From: Aliidiomarina taiwanensis
GTDB lineage: Bacteria > Pseudomonadota > Gammaproteobacteria > Enterobacterales > Alteromonadaceae
NCBI RefSeq assembly: GCF_003987015.1
Contig: NZ_PIPQ01000010.1
Location: 1 to 50,510, forward strand
DNA: 50,510 bases
Direction of reading: 5' to 3'
Made by a program: the position numbers and the translations under genes. This document shows positions 42,961-50,510 of the stretch, in pieces. Position 1 is the first letter of the stretch. Every line of letters starts with the position of its first letter. A model generated the notes under the pieces. It was not told where the DNA came from and did not search any database. It saw only the letters and a list, made by a program, of their open reading frames with translations.

Positions 42961-43227
42961 GTGCGTGAGTTGTTTTGGGAGCGGTATTCCCTTGGCGAAC
43001 TGAACAAGAAAGAATGGGAGGCGTTGTGCGATAACTGGCTCCCCGAAACTTGTGCATACCGAGTAGTGCACCGGGGTGAGCCATTGCCGAAATGGCATCC
43101 ACTGCGTACCGGAAACCGTAACAAAATGCGTAAAAAAGGCATTAAAGTTTCGACTTATGCCGTGCCGGCCAAGCAAGTGCCACGCCGTAAAAAGTCCCAA
43201 TATATCATTGCCCGTTGGCAAGTATAG
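42961..43227 (+). pseudogene. YcgN/UPF0260-family protein with internal deletion
   Basis: The 88-residue product starts like YcgN (FWERYSLGELNKKEWEALCD) and then jumps directly to the YcgN C-terminal part (WLPETCAYRVVHRGEPLPKWHPLRTG). The roughly 55-60 residues between them, which carry the family's CDGCGxCC and other Cys ligands of the YkgJ-type metal site, are missing; the reading frame is kept. The start is GTG with AGGAGG ten bases upstream. The product probably cannot bind metal as the family does. I compare with E. coli YcgN from memory. Either an in-frame deletion or a decaying gene. Confidence 0.65.
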
Positions 43228-43311
43228 GCAGGTTGCGAACTGCCGTTGGTTTGCTATCTTGGTTGTTACCTAACAAAGATTCCTCAACGTGGGTAACCTA
43301 GGAGCACCAGC

Positions 43312-44880
43312 ATGAAACCCGTGATTGCAGACAATCGTCCCGCAAAAGTGCAGTTAGAGCAGGGTAAAGAATATTACTTCTGTATGTGTGGGCGCTCCAG
43401 CAAGCAGCCTTTTTGTGACGGCTCCCATGTGGGGACAGACTTCAAGCCAAAGCAGTTTACAGCTGAGCAAAGTGGAGACGCCTATTTATGCCAATGTAAA
43501 CACTCTGGCAACTTACCCTATTGTGACGGTAGCCATAAAGTCTTTGACCATGATCAGGTAGGACAAGAAGGACCCGGACCAAAAGAGGATGACAAGAAAG
43601 CGCCTACTGCAGAAGCTACTAAAGAAGAGCCAACCGTTGCCTTTATCCACCAATTAGCCCGCGAAGGTTTAAGCAAACTAGGCGGCCACGGGCCCATGGT
43701 GGCTATGGGTGTGCCTGGTTACCAGTTACCGCGTTGGGACGACATTCAAATAATGACAGCGCAAATGGCAACGCAGCCCCTGCCGGAAGATACACCCGTC
43801 AATGCCGAACTGGTGATTGGGCCTCACGCCAAAAAGCCGCTTAAACTGTCTATGCCCTTGTTTGTGTCCGACATGAGTTTTGGTGCATTGTCTGAAGAGG
43901 CAAAAATAGCCTTAGCCAAAGGCGCAGAGCTTGCGGGAACAGGTATTTGTTCCGGTGAAGGGGGTATGTTGCCGGAAGAGCAAGAAGCTAATTCACGCTA
44001 TTTCTATGAACTAGCCAGCGCCAAGTTTGGTTACGATGAAGAAAAGCTGAAAAAGGTGCAAGCGTTTCACTTTAAAGGGGGCCAAGGGGCCAAAACAGGC
44101 ACAGGTGGCCACCTACCAGGCATTAAGAATGTGGGCAAAATATCACAGGTGCGAGGCATACCGGAAGGAGAGCCTGCCGTATCGCCGCCTGCTTTTACCG
44201 ACCTGCATACAGCCGAAGACTTTAAAGCCTTTGCAAATCGAGTACGGGAAGTTACCGGTGGTATTCCTATAGGCTTTAAACTCAGCGCAAACCATATAGA
44301 AGAAGACATACAGTTCGCCTTGGATGCCAGCGCCGACTATATTATTTTAGACGGACGTGGCGGCGGCACAGGAGCCGCACCAGAAATGTTCCGCGACCAC
44401 ATAAGTGTGCCGACCATTCCCGCTTTAGCGCGAGCAAGGCGCTACTTAGACAAGCAAGGGGCCAGTGGTAAAGTGACCTTGATCATAACGGGGGGCCTGC
44501 GCACGCCTATAGACTTTGTAAAAGCCTTAGCCTTAGGCGCTGACGGCATAGCCCTTGCCAATAGTGCCATGCAAGCAATAGGCTGTGTTGCCGCACGTAT
44601 ATGCAATACCAACAATTGCCCAGCGGGAATTGCGACGCAAAACGCAGACTTACGCCAGCGCTTAAATGTAGATAAGTCGGCCAAGCAGCTGAATAATTTC
44701 TTACAGGCTTCTAATGAGCTGATGCAAGTTATGGCGCGCGCGTGCGGACACGCTGACTTGAACCACTTTAATATGAACGACTTAGCCACCTGGCAGCGCG
44801 ACATGGCACACCTAGCAGGAGTTCGCTACGCAGGTGTGTCCGCGAAGGATGTAATGGCCTGTAACTACCCCGTAAAATAA
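43312..44880 (+). CDS. CDGSH iron-sulfur / glutamate synthase-like FMN fusion protein
   Basis: A 522-residue fusion. Residues 1-80 carry two CDGSH-type 2Fe-2S sites: Cys24/Cys26/Cys35/His39 and Cys60/Cys62/Cys71/His75. After an acidic linker comes a glutamate-synthase FMN domain (about 135-510): ICSGEGGMLPEEQ, FHFKGGQGAKTGTGGHLPG, ILDGRGGGTGAAP, TGGLRTPIDF, and a 3Fe-4S motif with Cys425, Cys431 and Cys436. There is no glutaminase domain, so it is not a complete glutamate synthase; such stand-alone proteins are of unknown substrate. Ribosome site GGAG. The last six codons and stop (from 44860) lie within the left end of the IS element, so the native C terminus has been lost. Confidence 0.88.
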   Translation: MKPVIADNRPAKVQLEQGKEYYFCMCGRSSKQPFCDGSHVGTDFKPKQFTAEQSGDAYLCQCKHSGNLPYCDGSHKVFDHDQVGQEGPGPKEDDKKAPTAEATKEEPTVAFIHQLAREGLSKLGGHGPMVAMGVPGYQLPRWDDIQIMTAQMATQPLPEDTPVNAELVIGPHAKKPLKLSMPLFVSDMSFGALSEEAKIALAKGAELAGTGICSGEGGMLPEEQEANSRYFYELASAKFGYDEEKLKKVQAFHFKGGQGAKTGTGGHLPGIKNVGKISQVRGIPEGEPAVSPPAFTDLHTAEDFKAFANRVREVTGGIPIGFKLSANHIEEDIQFALDASADYIILDGRGGGTGAAPEMFRDHISVPTIPALARARRYLDKQGASGKVTLIITGGLRTPIDFVKALALGADGIALANSAMQAIGCVAARICNTNNCPAGIATQNADLRQRLNVDKSAKQLNNFLQASNELMQVMARACGHADLNHFNMNDLATWQRDMAHLAGVRYAGVSAKDVMACNYPVK

Positions 44881-44902
44881 TACAGCTCACTCGTAGAATT
44901 TC
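44860..44902 (+). repeat. Left terminal inverted repeat of the IS3-type element
   Basis: Pairs with 46005-46047 (read on the minus strand), sharing TGTAA, TACCCC, ACAG and TCGTAGA in order with one gap. It also aligns with the left end of the second element at 50384. The first 21 bases still serve as codons of the upstream CDGSH/FMN gene. Confidence 0.8.
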
Positions 44903-44930
44903 TTTTAAACTAAAACAAAGGAGTTTTACG

Positions 44931-45191
44931 ATGAGCAAACGCATGACAGAAAGCCAGATTGTGGCGATTTTAAAAGAAGCTGAAGCCGGTATGCCGGTGA
45001 AAGATATCTGCCGTAAGTACGGTATCGGTAATTCAACGTTTTATAAATGGCGCGAAAAGTACGGCGGTATGGAAGCGTCGGATGTGCGCCGTTTAAAAGA
45101 GCTTGAAGAAGAAAACCGCCGGCTTAAGCAGATGTATGCAGAGCTGAGCCTCAAGTCACAGATGCAAGAAGACATTATAAAAAAGCTCTAG
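44931..45191 (+). CDS. IS3-family transposase OrfA
   Basis: An 86-residue DNA-binding subunit: helix-turn-helix of the IS3/HTH_Tnp_1 type (TESQIVAILKEAEAGMPVKDICRKYGIGNSTFYKWREKYGG at about 6-46), then a leucine-zipper-like coiled coil (LKELEEENRRLKQMYAEL). The start is ATG with AAAGGAG upstream. Alone it acts as a regulator; frameshifting adds OrfB to give the active transposase. Confidence 0.93.
   Translation: MSKRMTESQIVAILKEAEAGMPVKDICRKYGIGNSTFYKWREKYGGMEASDVRRLKELEEENRRLKQMYAELSLKSQMQEDIIKKL
45179..45185 (+). other. Programmed -1 frameshift site (A6G)
   Basis: A AAA AAG in the orfA frame is the classic slippery heptamer of IS3 elements. A -1 slip leads through GCT-CTA-GCA into the orfB frame without meeting a stop, giving the OrfAB fusion transposase. 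Confidence 0.85.
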
Positions 45192-45196
45192 CACCT

Positions 45197-46006
45197 GTGG
45201 CAGAACGAAAAATCTGGGCACGCGAGTTGCAGGTGCAGTATAAGGCAAGCGTTGTAAAGTGCTGTGATGTGGTTGGCATCAGCCGAACCGCCTACTATTA
45301 CGAGCCGAAGCTGACCGATGATGATGAAATCATTGATGTTTTGAATGCTTTAGTCGAAAGGCATCATCGGTGGGGCTTCCCAAAGTGCTTCAAACGCCTT
45401 CGTAAGCTAGGCCACCGCTGGAATCACAAGCGTGTTTATCGCGTTTATACTGAGCTAAAACTGAACCTGCGACGCAAAGGTAAAAAGCGACTACCCAATC
45501 GCAACCCAGAGCCGCTAGCTGCTCCAAATGCACTGGGTAAGTCCTGGTCGATGGACTTTATGAGCGACAGCCTGCACAACAAAGTGAGGTTCCGCACATT
45601 TAACGTGATTGATGATTTTAACCGCGAAGTATTAGGTATTGATATTGCGACCAGCATGCCGTCATTGCGCGTCATACGCTATCTTGACCAACTTGCTGAC
45701 TGGCACGGCTACCCTGAAAAAATTCGGGTTGATAATGGCAGCGAATTCACTTCAAAAGTATTCGTGAACTGGGCAAAAGCACATGACATTATGATTGATT
45801 ACATCAAGCCCGGCTGTCCATACCAGAACGCTTACATTGAACGGTTTAACCGAACTTATCGTGACGATGTACTCGATTGCTACATCTTCAACAACCTGAA
45901 CGAAGTGAAGCAAATAACCGAAGACTGGATTGAGCTATACAACAACGAACGACCGCACGATTCACTCAATGATATGACGCCGTTTGAGTACCGAAATGCG
46001 GCATGA
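45197..46006 (+). CDS. IS3-family transposase OrfB (DDE integrase)
   Basis: A 269-residue catalytic part with an rve integrase core. The DDE triad is Asp120 (WSMDFMSD), Asp179 (RVDNGSEF) and Glu215 (AYIERFNRTYRDDVLD), with the family's 35-residue gap between the last two. An N-terminal HTH_21-like region (about 40-95) precedes it. The GTG given as start is nominal: the protein is normally made by -1 frameshifting from orfA at 45179-45185. All catalytic residues are intact, so the element could be active. Its stop (TGA) overlaps the ATG of the downstream rhs frame. Confidence 0.93.
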   Translation: MAERKIWARELQVQYKASVVKCCDVVGISRTAYYYEPKLTDDDEIIDVLNALVERHHRWGFPKCFKRLRKLGHRWNHKRVYRVYTELKLNLRRKGKKRLPNRNPEPLAAPNALGKSWSMDFMSDSLHNKVRFRTFNVIDDFNREVLGIDIATSMPSLRVIRYLDQLADWHGYPEKIRVDNGSEFTSKVFVNWAKAHDIMIDYIKPGCPYQNAYIERFNRTYRDDVLDCYIFNNLNEVKQITEDWIELYNNERPHDSLNDMTPFEYRNAA

Positions 46007-49000
46007 ATACTCTACGAGATGACTGTGTTATAAATGGGGTATTTACAAACGATATTCAAAAAGCGACATTCACATACTATGGAAGTGGTTTACTGCAGTC
46101 AGAAACAACTTATTTCGACACAAGTGATTATTTGACAACGACCTATAGTTACGATGCTGCAGGTAATGTGACGCATGAGAGTCGGGTTGGTGTGACAGGC
46201 GGGTCTTCGGAGACAAGAACCACAATCAACACTTATGACAGCTTATATGACCGAGTTGTAGCTAGGCAAAATGCAGAGGGACTCATTAGTTCCTTGGCCT
46301 ACAATATTTCAAACGGGCATATTACGAAGGTAACCACTACAGGGGCAAACGGAGAGCAAAGTCACAAATATTTTGATGTTTTTGGTAGAGAGTATCGCTC
46401 TTCTGTATCTTTCGGGGGCGCAGAAGTAATACAAGAGAATCAAACATGGACAGTTTGTGGAAGTTGTGGCGTATCGAATGCACGGTATAAGCTTTCAATT
46501 TCAGGCGATGGTAGACCTTCAAGTTGGAAGTATTTCGATGCAATGGGTCGAGAGATAAGGACCGAAACACAACTTTTAAATGGCAGTATCAGTAATATCA
46601 GAAAGACTTACGATACAAGCGGTCGTCCTCGAATTACATATGAGCCTTCTACATCTTCATCTGGTGGCTCATATACTAGGTATGATTATGATAGACATGG
46701 CCAAGTATATCAGACACGGGCTCCTAACAGTAGTTATACGGTAGCCGTTCTGTCTGGATTATCAACGATAGAGACCGATGCTTTAGGTAGCTCGACAACC
46801 ACTTTAAGAGACTATAGTGGGCGCCCTATTAAGGTCACAGATGACCTTGGCACTAGTCTTCATTACTTGTATCACACCTCAGGAAGGGTCCTAAAAGTTA
46901 TTTCTCAAGTCGGTAGCTCCAAGCTTTTAAGAGTCGCAAATACATTTGATAGTAATGGTCGCCGTATTCAGATGTTTGATCGCGATAAGGGGACATGGCA
47001 ATACCAATACAATGCTTTTGGGGAGCTTATTTCGCAGACAGATGCCAGATTGACGACTGTCGCTATCGAATATGATTCTATTGGAAGAGAGATTCGAAGA
47101 TACTCCGAGTTGAATGGTGGAGCTGGAGAAACGGTATGTCATGAGTACGAAAGCAGTACCAGTAGTGTTGCCAATGCTCGAGGAAGACTCACAGAAGTTG
47201 CTCATTATTCAGGGAATCGAGGGTGCAGTACGACTGCAACGCCTACATATAGAGAACGTTATACGTACAACAGTAAAGGCCTCATCTCGAGAAAGGTTGT
47301 ACTCAATAATGGTCAGTCAGCAACATTCGACTTTACTTTTGACGCATATTTACGACCTTTGTTGACGCGTTATCCAAATAACTCAGGTCTCTCTAGGTTA
47401 GTTGTCGAACGCGTCTATTCGAATGGCTATTTTAAAGGTTACCGAGATTACTCGACAGGAACCATGATTGAGCAGGTTACGAATGTAAATGCTAGAGGGC
47501 AAGGAGTGCGTGTAGCCTATCAAAACGGTGCTGAATCCCTATATACCTACAGCTCTTCAACGGGTTGGCTAACTAATATGACCGTGAACCATTCAGGACT
47601 GATTCGAAGTATCGATTATGGGTATGACTTTGTTGGTAATTTACTAGTTAGAACACAAGAGTTTAAAAGTGGCACCGGTACAAACACTACAGAGTCCTTT
47701 TTGTATGACGAATTGCACCGGTTGATTCGATATGATCAAGATATGGATGATACCTCTGGTGGAGATGATGGCGGCTCCGGTGGTGGAGGCGGTGGCGGAG
47801 GCTTCCCACCTCCCGGCGGAGAAATCGAATTAATGCGAACAGTCACGACGTACTCCACATCAAGTACGAGTAGTATCACGCATACTTATAACTATGATGC
47901 ATACGGCAATTTGACCTATAAAGGTGATGTAGGGACATCTGGGTTATCGTATAGCTATAATTCTACTACCTACAGACTTAATTCAGCTGGTTCATATGCT
48001 TTTCAATATGATGCGAATGGAAATGTTATCCACGATGGAGTTCAGAGCTTCACTTACGGGGTATTAGATAAGCCTACTGAGGTCAGGGTCTCATCAAACC
48101 TTAGAACGTTATTCAAGTACGGTCCAAAGCGAGAGTTGGTTTATCAAAGGAACATCAGATCGAGTGGTACGGAAACGAGATGGATGTTTGGTGGTTATGA
48201 ACGTTTTCAAAAAGAAAATGGTGATATTGAGCATCGTTTTCTCGTTGGAGGTTCAGTTGTAACTCATACCGATCGTAGTTCAGGAACAATTTCAAAAACA
48301 CGTCACCTCCACAAAGATGGACAGGAATCAACTGTCACGATTACTGGTGAGGCTGTAAGTGGGAATGTTTTAAAACAACAAATTAATTACGATCCCTGGG
48401 GCAAGCAATCCACGTTGTGGAGTCATACTTCGTTTGTCTATGGTCTCAATCTAGGGGATATGCGCGGGTATACCGGGCATACGGTGGTAGATGACATGGA
48501 TTTAATACATATGGGGGGAAGAACTTATAATCCGGTTCTAGGACGCTTTATGCAGGCAGATCCGTTTATTCAATCAGGTGCAAATACGCAGAACTATAAT
48601 CGGTATAGCTATGTTTTAAATAACCCTTTGAGCTATACAGATCCAAGTGGCTACTTTTTTAACAAAATAAATAAAATGCTCGGTGATTGGGCGCCAGTTG
48701 TTGGTATGGCTTTGATGTTTTTGCCCGGCGGGAGCACCGCAGGTCAAGCTATGATAAAGGGGTTTTTAGCTGGAGGCGTAAGTACTGGTAATCTCAGAGG
48801 TGCTTTCGCTGGAGGAATTCAAGCCGCGGCGTTCTTTGGGATTGGTCAGAAGTTTAAGGCTGCGTCAATAGAAAACCAACTTGCTTTAAAGTCTGGGGAT
48901 GCATTGAAAGCAGATTTTATTGACTTTGGCGGAAACACACTAACTGGCGGTCAAGTTGCAGCCCAAATCGGATCACATGCCGTCGTTGGGGGAATTGGAG

Positions 49001-49641
49001 CAGTTATTCAAGGCGGGAAGTTCTCCAGAGGCTTTGTTACTGCGGGGGTTACGAAAACCTTAGGGGCTAACATGAACTCAGCGATGGACTTCGGTGACGT
49101 TGCAGGAACTATTCAGTCAGCGATAGTTGGAGGGACGATATCTGTTATTACCGGTGGAAAATTTGCTAATGGAGCCACAACAGGAGCTTTGCAAGCTCTG
49201 TTTAATCAATACTCCTCTTCGAACCTTGAGGATGTCAGTGAGAGAGATTTAGACTCCATCTCAAGATTATTAAAAAATATCGAATCAATGCAATCGGTTG
49301 CAGAGTCAGCTAATAGCTTTCATGAGTTACTAGAGTCGTTAAATGTCGACCAAGTTTATTTACTTGGGAAAAGTTTAGGAATATCGGGAATGCAGCAGGG
49401 AAATTACAGGAACATGAATGTTAATATAATCAAAGCAACGATGAGCCGAAGGTTTTTGCGACAACAATTACCATATGCAAGAGAAGCTACAATGTCTACT
49501 TTGGAGGCTCTATACGCGGATCCGTTTACCGACATAGCACTAAGCAGATTATTAAGGCCAAGCTTATACCGGGCATACAAGACTTATAATAATATAGAAG
49601 TAATGCGCACTATTTGGGAAATACAGAATGAAAGCAATTAA
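46003..49641 (+). CDS. N-terminally truncated Rhs/YD-repeat polymorphic toxin
   Basis: A 1212-residue frame with many YD repeats (TYSYDAAGNVTHES, YDYDRHGQVY, YNYDAYGNLTYKG, FQYDANGNVIHDG). A Gly-rich insert (about 585-606) and the RHS core (DMDLIHMGGRTYNPVLGRFMQADP, ending DPSGYF at 880-885) follow. Residues 886-about 1068 are a Gly/Ala-rich pre-toxin region (GGKFANGATTGALQALFNQ). The last 143 or so residues, largely helical, form a variable tip with no motif I recognise. The first 15 codons lie inside the IS right end, so the native N terminus, which would carry the export signal, is missing. The ATG overlaps the orfB stop (ATGA). AT-richer than the chromosomal genes. Confidence 0.85.
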   Translation: MNTLRDDCVINGVFTNDIQKATFTYYGSGLLQSETTYFDTSDYLTTTYSYDAAGNVTHESRVGVTGGSSETRTTINTYDSLYDRVVARQNAEGLISSLAYNISNGHITKVTTTGANGEQSHKYFDVFGREYRSSVSFGGAEVIQENQTWTVCGSCGVSNARYKLSISGDGRPSSWKYFDAMGREIRTETQLLNGSISNIRKTYDTSGRPRITYEPSTSSSGGSYTRYDYDRHGQVYQTRAPNSSYTVAVLSGLSTIETDALGSSTTTLRDYSGRPIKVTDDLGTSLHYLYHTSGRVLKVISQVGSSKLLRVANTFDSNGRRIQMFDRDKGTWQYQYNAFGELISQTDARLTTVAIEYDSIGREIRRYSELNGGAGETVCHEYESSTSSVANARGRLTEVAHYSGNRGCSTTATPTYRERYTYNSKGLISRKVVLNNGQSATFDFTFDAYLRPLLTRYPNNSGLSRLVVERVYSNGYFKGYRDYSTGTMIEQVTNVNARGQGVRVAYQNGAESLYTYSSSTGWLTNMTVNHSGLIRSIDYGYDFVGNLLVRTQEFKSGTGTNTTESFLYDELHRLIRYDQDMDDTSGGDDGGSGGGGGGGGFPPPGGEIELMRTVTTYSTSSTSSITHTYNYDAYGNLTYKGDVGTSGLSYSYNSTTYRLNSAGSYAFQYDANGNVIHDGVQSFTYGVLDKPTEVRVSSNLRTLFKYGPKRELVYQRNIRSSGTETRWMFGGYERFQKENGDIEHRFLVGGSVVTHTDRSSGTISKTRHLHKDGQESTVTITGEAVSGNVLKQQINYDPWGKQSTLWSHTSFVYGLNLGDMRGYTGHTVVDDMDLIHMGGRTYNPVLGRFMQADPFIQSGANTQNYNRYSYVLNNPLSYTDPSGYFFNKINKMLGDWAPVVGMALMFLPGGSTAGQAMIKGFLAGGVSTGNLRGAFAGGIQAAAFFGIGQKFKAASIENQLALKSGDALKADFIDFGGNTLTGGQVAAQIGSHAVVGGIGAVIQGGKFSRGFVTAGVTKTLGANMNSAMDFGDVAGTIQSAIVGGTISVITGGKFANGATTGALQALFNQYSSSNLEDVSERDLDSISRLLKNIESMQSVAESANSFHELLESLNVDQVYLLGKSLGISGMQQGNYRNMNVNIIKATMSRRFLRQQLPYAREATMSTLEALYADPFTDIALSRLLRPSLYRAYKTYNNIEVMRTIWEIQNESN
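46005..46047 (-). repeat. Right terminal inverted repeat of the IS3-type element
   Basis: Read on the minus strand from 46047 it matches the left end at 44860 (TGTAA-A/C-TACCCC, ACAG, then TCGTAGA at about base 31). It contains the orfB stop and the first codons of the rhs frame. Confidence 0.8.
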
Positions 49642-50287
49642 CATTAAATTGAGCTTTTTGGCTATTATGTTTCTGTTCTCTTTAGAGCTCGAAGGGTCTA
49701 ATTTGTCAACGCCTGATCCTAGCGATGGAGACCTGTATATTAGTGTTGGTGAGATGGCTCTCTCTATTCCTTCAAATTTTTCAGTTGACCTTATAGCAGG
49801 GGAGTCTGGTGGAAATCCAATGACCATTGCAATGGAGTCATCACAGTCGGAGTTTCTCTACATTATAGTTGACAATACAATGACGCCTGAATTTGATTCT
49901 TTTTTCGATGAAATTTTAAATTCGCCTGGTACATACGACTGCTCCCAGCTTCAATATTTTTCAGTGTTATGTACATACCTTGGACCAGGCATTCATACAA
50001 TCTCCCAACCAAATCAGGATGTAGATACACTTCAAGTGATTTCGGCACATCACGACAAAGAGAATGAATTTAAGTTAATACAGTCTCAAGCACGAGCAAT
50101 TGTAAATGTCGTTATATCATTCGCGTTACATGATTCGATAAGAGTTTTTAAGCCTGACACATTTGAGCAAAACTTACAGGACGATGATTCTGCTTTGTGT
50201 TTTGATTTACTCATAGAAAATTTTGTGATGAAAGGTGAGGTGCCTCCCAATAATTCCTCGGATAGGGCCTCTTTTTCTTGCCATTAA
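49628..50287 (+). CDS. Signal-peptide protein, candidate immunity protein to the Rhs tip
   Basis: A 219-residue protein of unrecognised family. Residues 1-about 23 are a signal peptide (MKAINIKLSFLAIMFLFSLELEG), so the mature protein is probably periplasmic. The rest is mixed acidic sequence with three to four Cys (YDCSQLQY, VLCTYLG, ALCFDLL, and a C-terminal SFSCH). Its ATG lies inside the rhs gene, overlapping by 14 bases, with GGGA eight bases upstream. Toxin-immunity pairs of polymorphic toxins show exactly this tight 3' linkage. Immunity is inferred from position; periplasmic location would imply a toxin acting in the periplasm or on the membrane. Confidence 0.65.
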   Translation: MKAINIKLSFLAIMFLFSLELEGSNLSTPDPSDGDLYISVGEMALSIPSNFSVDLIAGESGGNPMTIAMESSQSEFLYIIVDNTMTPEFDSFFDEILNSPGTYDCSQLQYFSVLCTYLGPGIHTISQPNQDVDTLQVISAHHDKENEFKLIQSQARAIVNVVISFALHDSIRVFKPDTFEQNLQDDDSALCFDLLIENFVMKGEVPPNNSSDRASFSCH

Positions 50288-50383
50288 AGTCCCGATAGGC
50301 CTCGATTGAATATCGTGGCCAGCTTGACCTTTCTATTGAAGCAACACCTTACCTCATCGGTATCTTGGTTCTGCTCGGGGAAG

Positions 50384-50510
50384 TGTAATCCCCCCGAAAA
50401 ATAAACGGGGTCAAAAGTAGAATTTTCTCGTAAACTAAAACGCAGGAGATTCTGCATGAAAACATCAAAATTTACAGACAGCCAAATCATGGCGATTTTG
50501 AAGCAAAACG
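50384..50510 (+). mobile_element. Left end of a second IS3-type element (runs out of window)
   Basis: Starts TGTAATCCCCCCGAAAAATA and, exactly 33 bases in, continues GTAGAATTT, as the first element does; TAAACTAAAAC is also shared. The two are related but distinct copies in the same orientation. A 5-bp stem (CCCCG/CGGGG) lies near the tip. Confidence 0.8.
50456..50510 (+). CDS. IS3-family transposase OrfA, partial (5' end only)
   Basis: Eighteen codons are present before the window ends. The product MKTSKFTDSQIMAILKQN matches the start of IS3-type OrfA helix-turn-helix proteins, parallel to TESQIVAILKEAE in the first element. GCAGGAG lies eight bases before the ATG. Confidence 0.85.
   Translation, partial: MKTSKFTDSQIMAILKQN

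Larger units (their letters stand above)
44860..46047 (+). mobile_element. IS3-family insertion sequence (complete, 1188 bp)
   Basis: The ends begin TGTAA and finish TTACA. The left end reads TGTAACTACCCCGTAAAATA and the right end, read inward on the minus strand, TGTAAATACCCCATTTATAA; similarity continues through TCGTAGA about 30 bases in. It contains orfA and orfB in overlapping -1 frames, as in IS3. The flanks (TGGCC on the left, AACGA on the right) show no target duplication. It overwrites the 3' end of the CDGSH/FMN gene and the 5' side of the rhs gene. Confidence 0.85.

Noticed and set aside
1-50510. CRISPR arrays, tRNA or rRNA genes
   Set aside because: No regularly spaced direct repeats and no tRNA- or rRNA-like sequence were seen anywhere in the window.

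Overview
The window looks like a chromosomal segment of a marine gammaproteobacterium. An Alteromonadales member of the Idiomarina/Aliidiomarina type fits the gene order (hemC-hemD/X-hemY divergent from lptM-dapF-DUF484-xerC, then yigB-uvrD), the abundance of TonB-dependent receptors and secreted peptidases, and the moderate GC content. The lineage is inferred from gene content and proteins recalled from memory; no search was run.

Layout. 1-2803: a terminator, three tandem hairpins and a long leader, then the RNA helicase deaD and a lipoprotein Cu/Zn superoxide dismutase. 2800-12219 (minus strand): a tightly packed hemC - hemD/hemX fusion - hemY - tamA - tamB run, joining haem precursor synthesis to the outer-membrane TAM translocation module. 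12326-14887 (plus): lptM, dapF, a DUF484 gene and xerC. 14903-16155 (minus): a three-gene islet, including a 51-residue secreted cysteine-rich peptide, inserted between xerC and yigB, which are often neighbours. 16289-22344: yigB, uvrD, rarD and recQ. 22580-30350: an Oar-like TonB-dependent receptor facing a large secreted tricorn-type S41 peptidase, then DUF502 and MAPEG membrane proteins. 30476-34501: a CrbS-like transporter/histidine-kinase hybrid and a CrbR-like LuxR-type regulator, convergent and overlapping. 34632-41256: a TonB-dependent receptor divergent from a GntP-type permease, an acyl-CoA ligase and a MetX-like lipoprotein hydrolase, with a perfect 14-bp palindrome in the shared promoter region. 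This reads as a catabolic module: receptor, hydrolase, permease, CoA activation.

From about 41260 the region is less orderly. It holds a strong candidate for a structured RNA with its own promoter and terminator ahead of a TauE/SafE permease, a small membrane protein, an N-terminal asparaginase fragment, a YcgN-family protein that has lost its cysteine cluster, and a CDGSH/glutamate-synthase-like fusion. The last six codons of that fusion are supplied by an IS3-family element (44860-46047).

44860-50510 is a mobile or rearranged segment. A complete IS3-type element without a visible target duplication abuts an N-terminally truncated Rhs polymorphic toxin. This is followed by an overlapping gene for a signal-peptide protein (probable periplasmic immunity protein) and then the left end of a second, related IS3-type element in the same orientation. 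The best candidates for undescribed biology are the cysteine-rich peptide islet (14903-16155), the structured RNA at 41290-41451 and the Rhs toxin tip with its immunity candidate (49200-50287).
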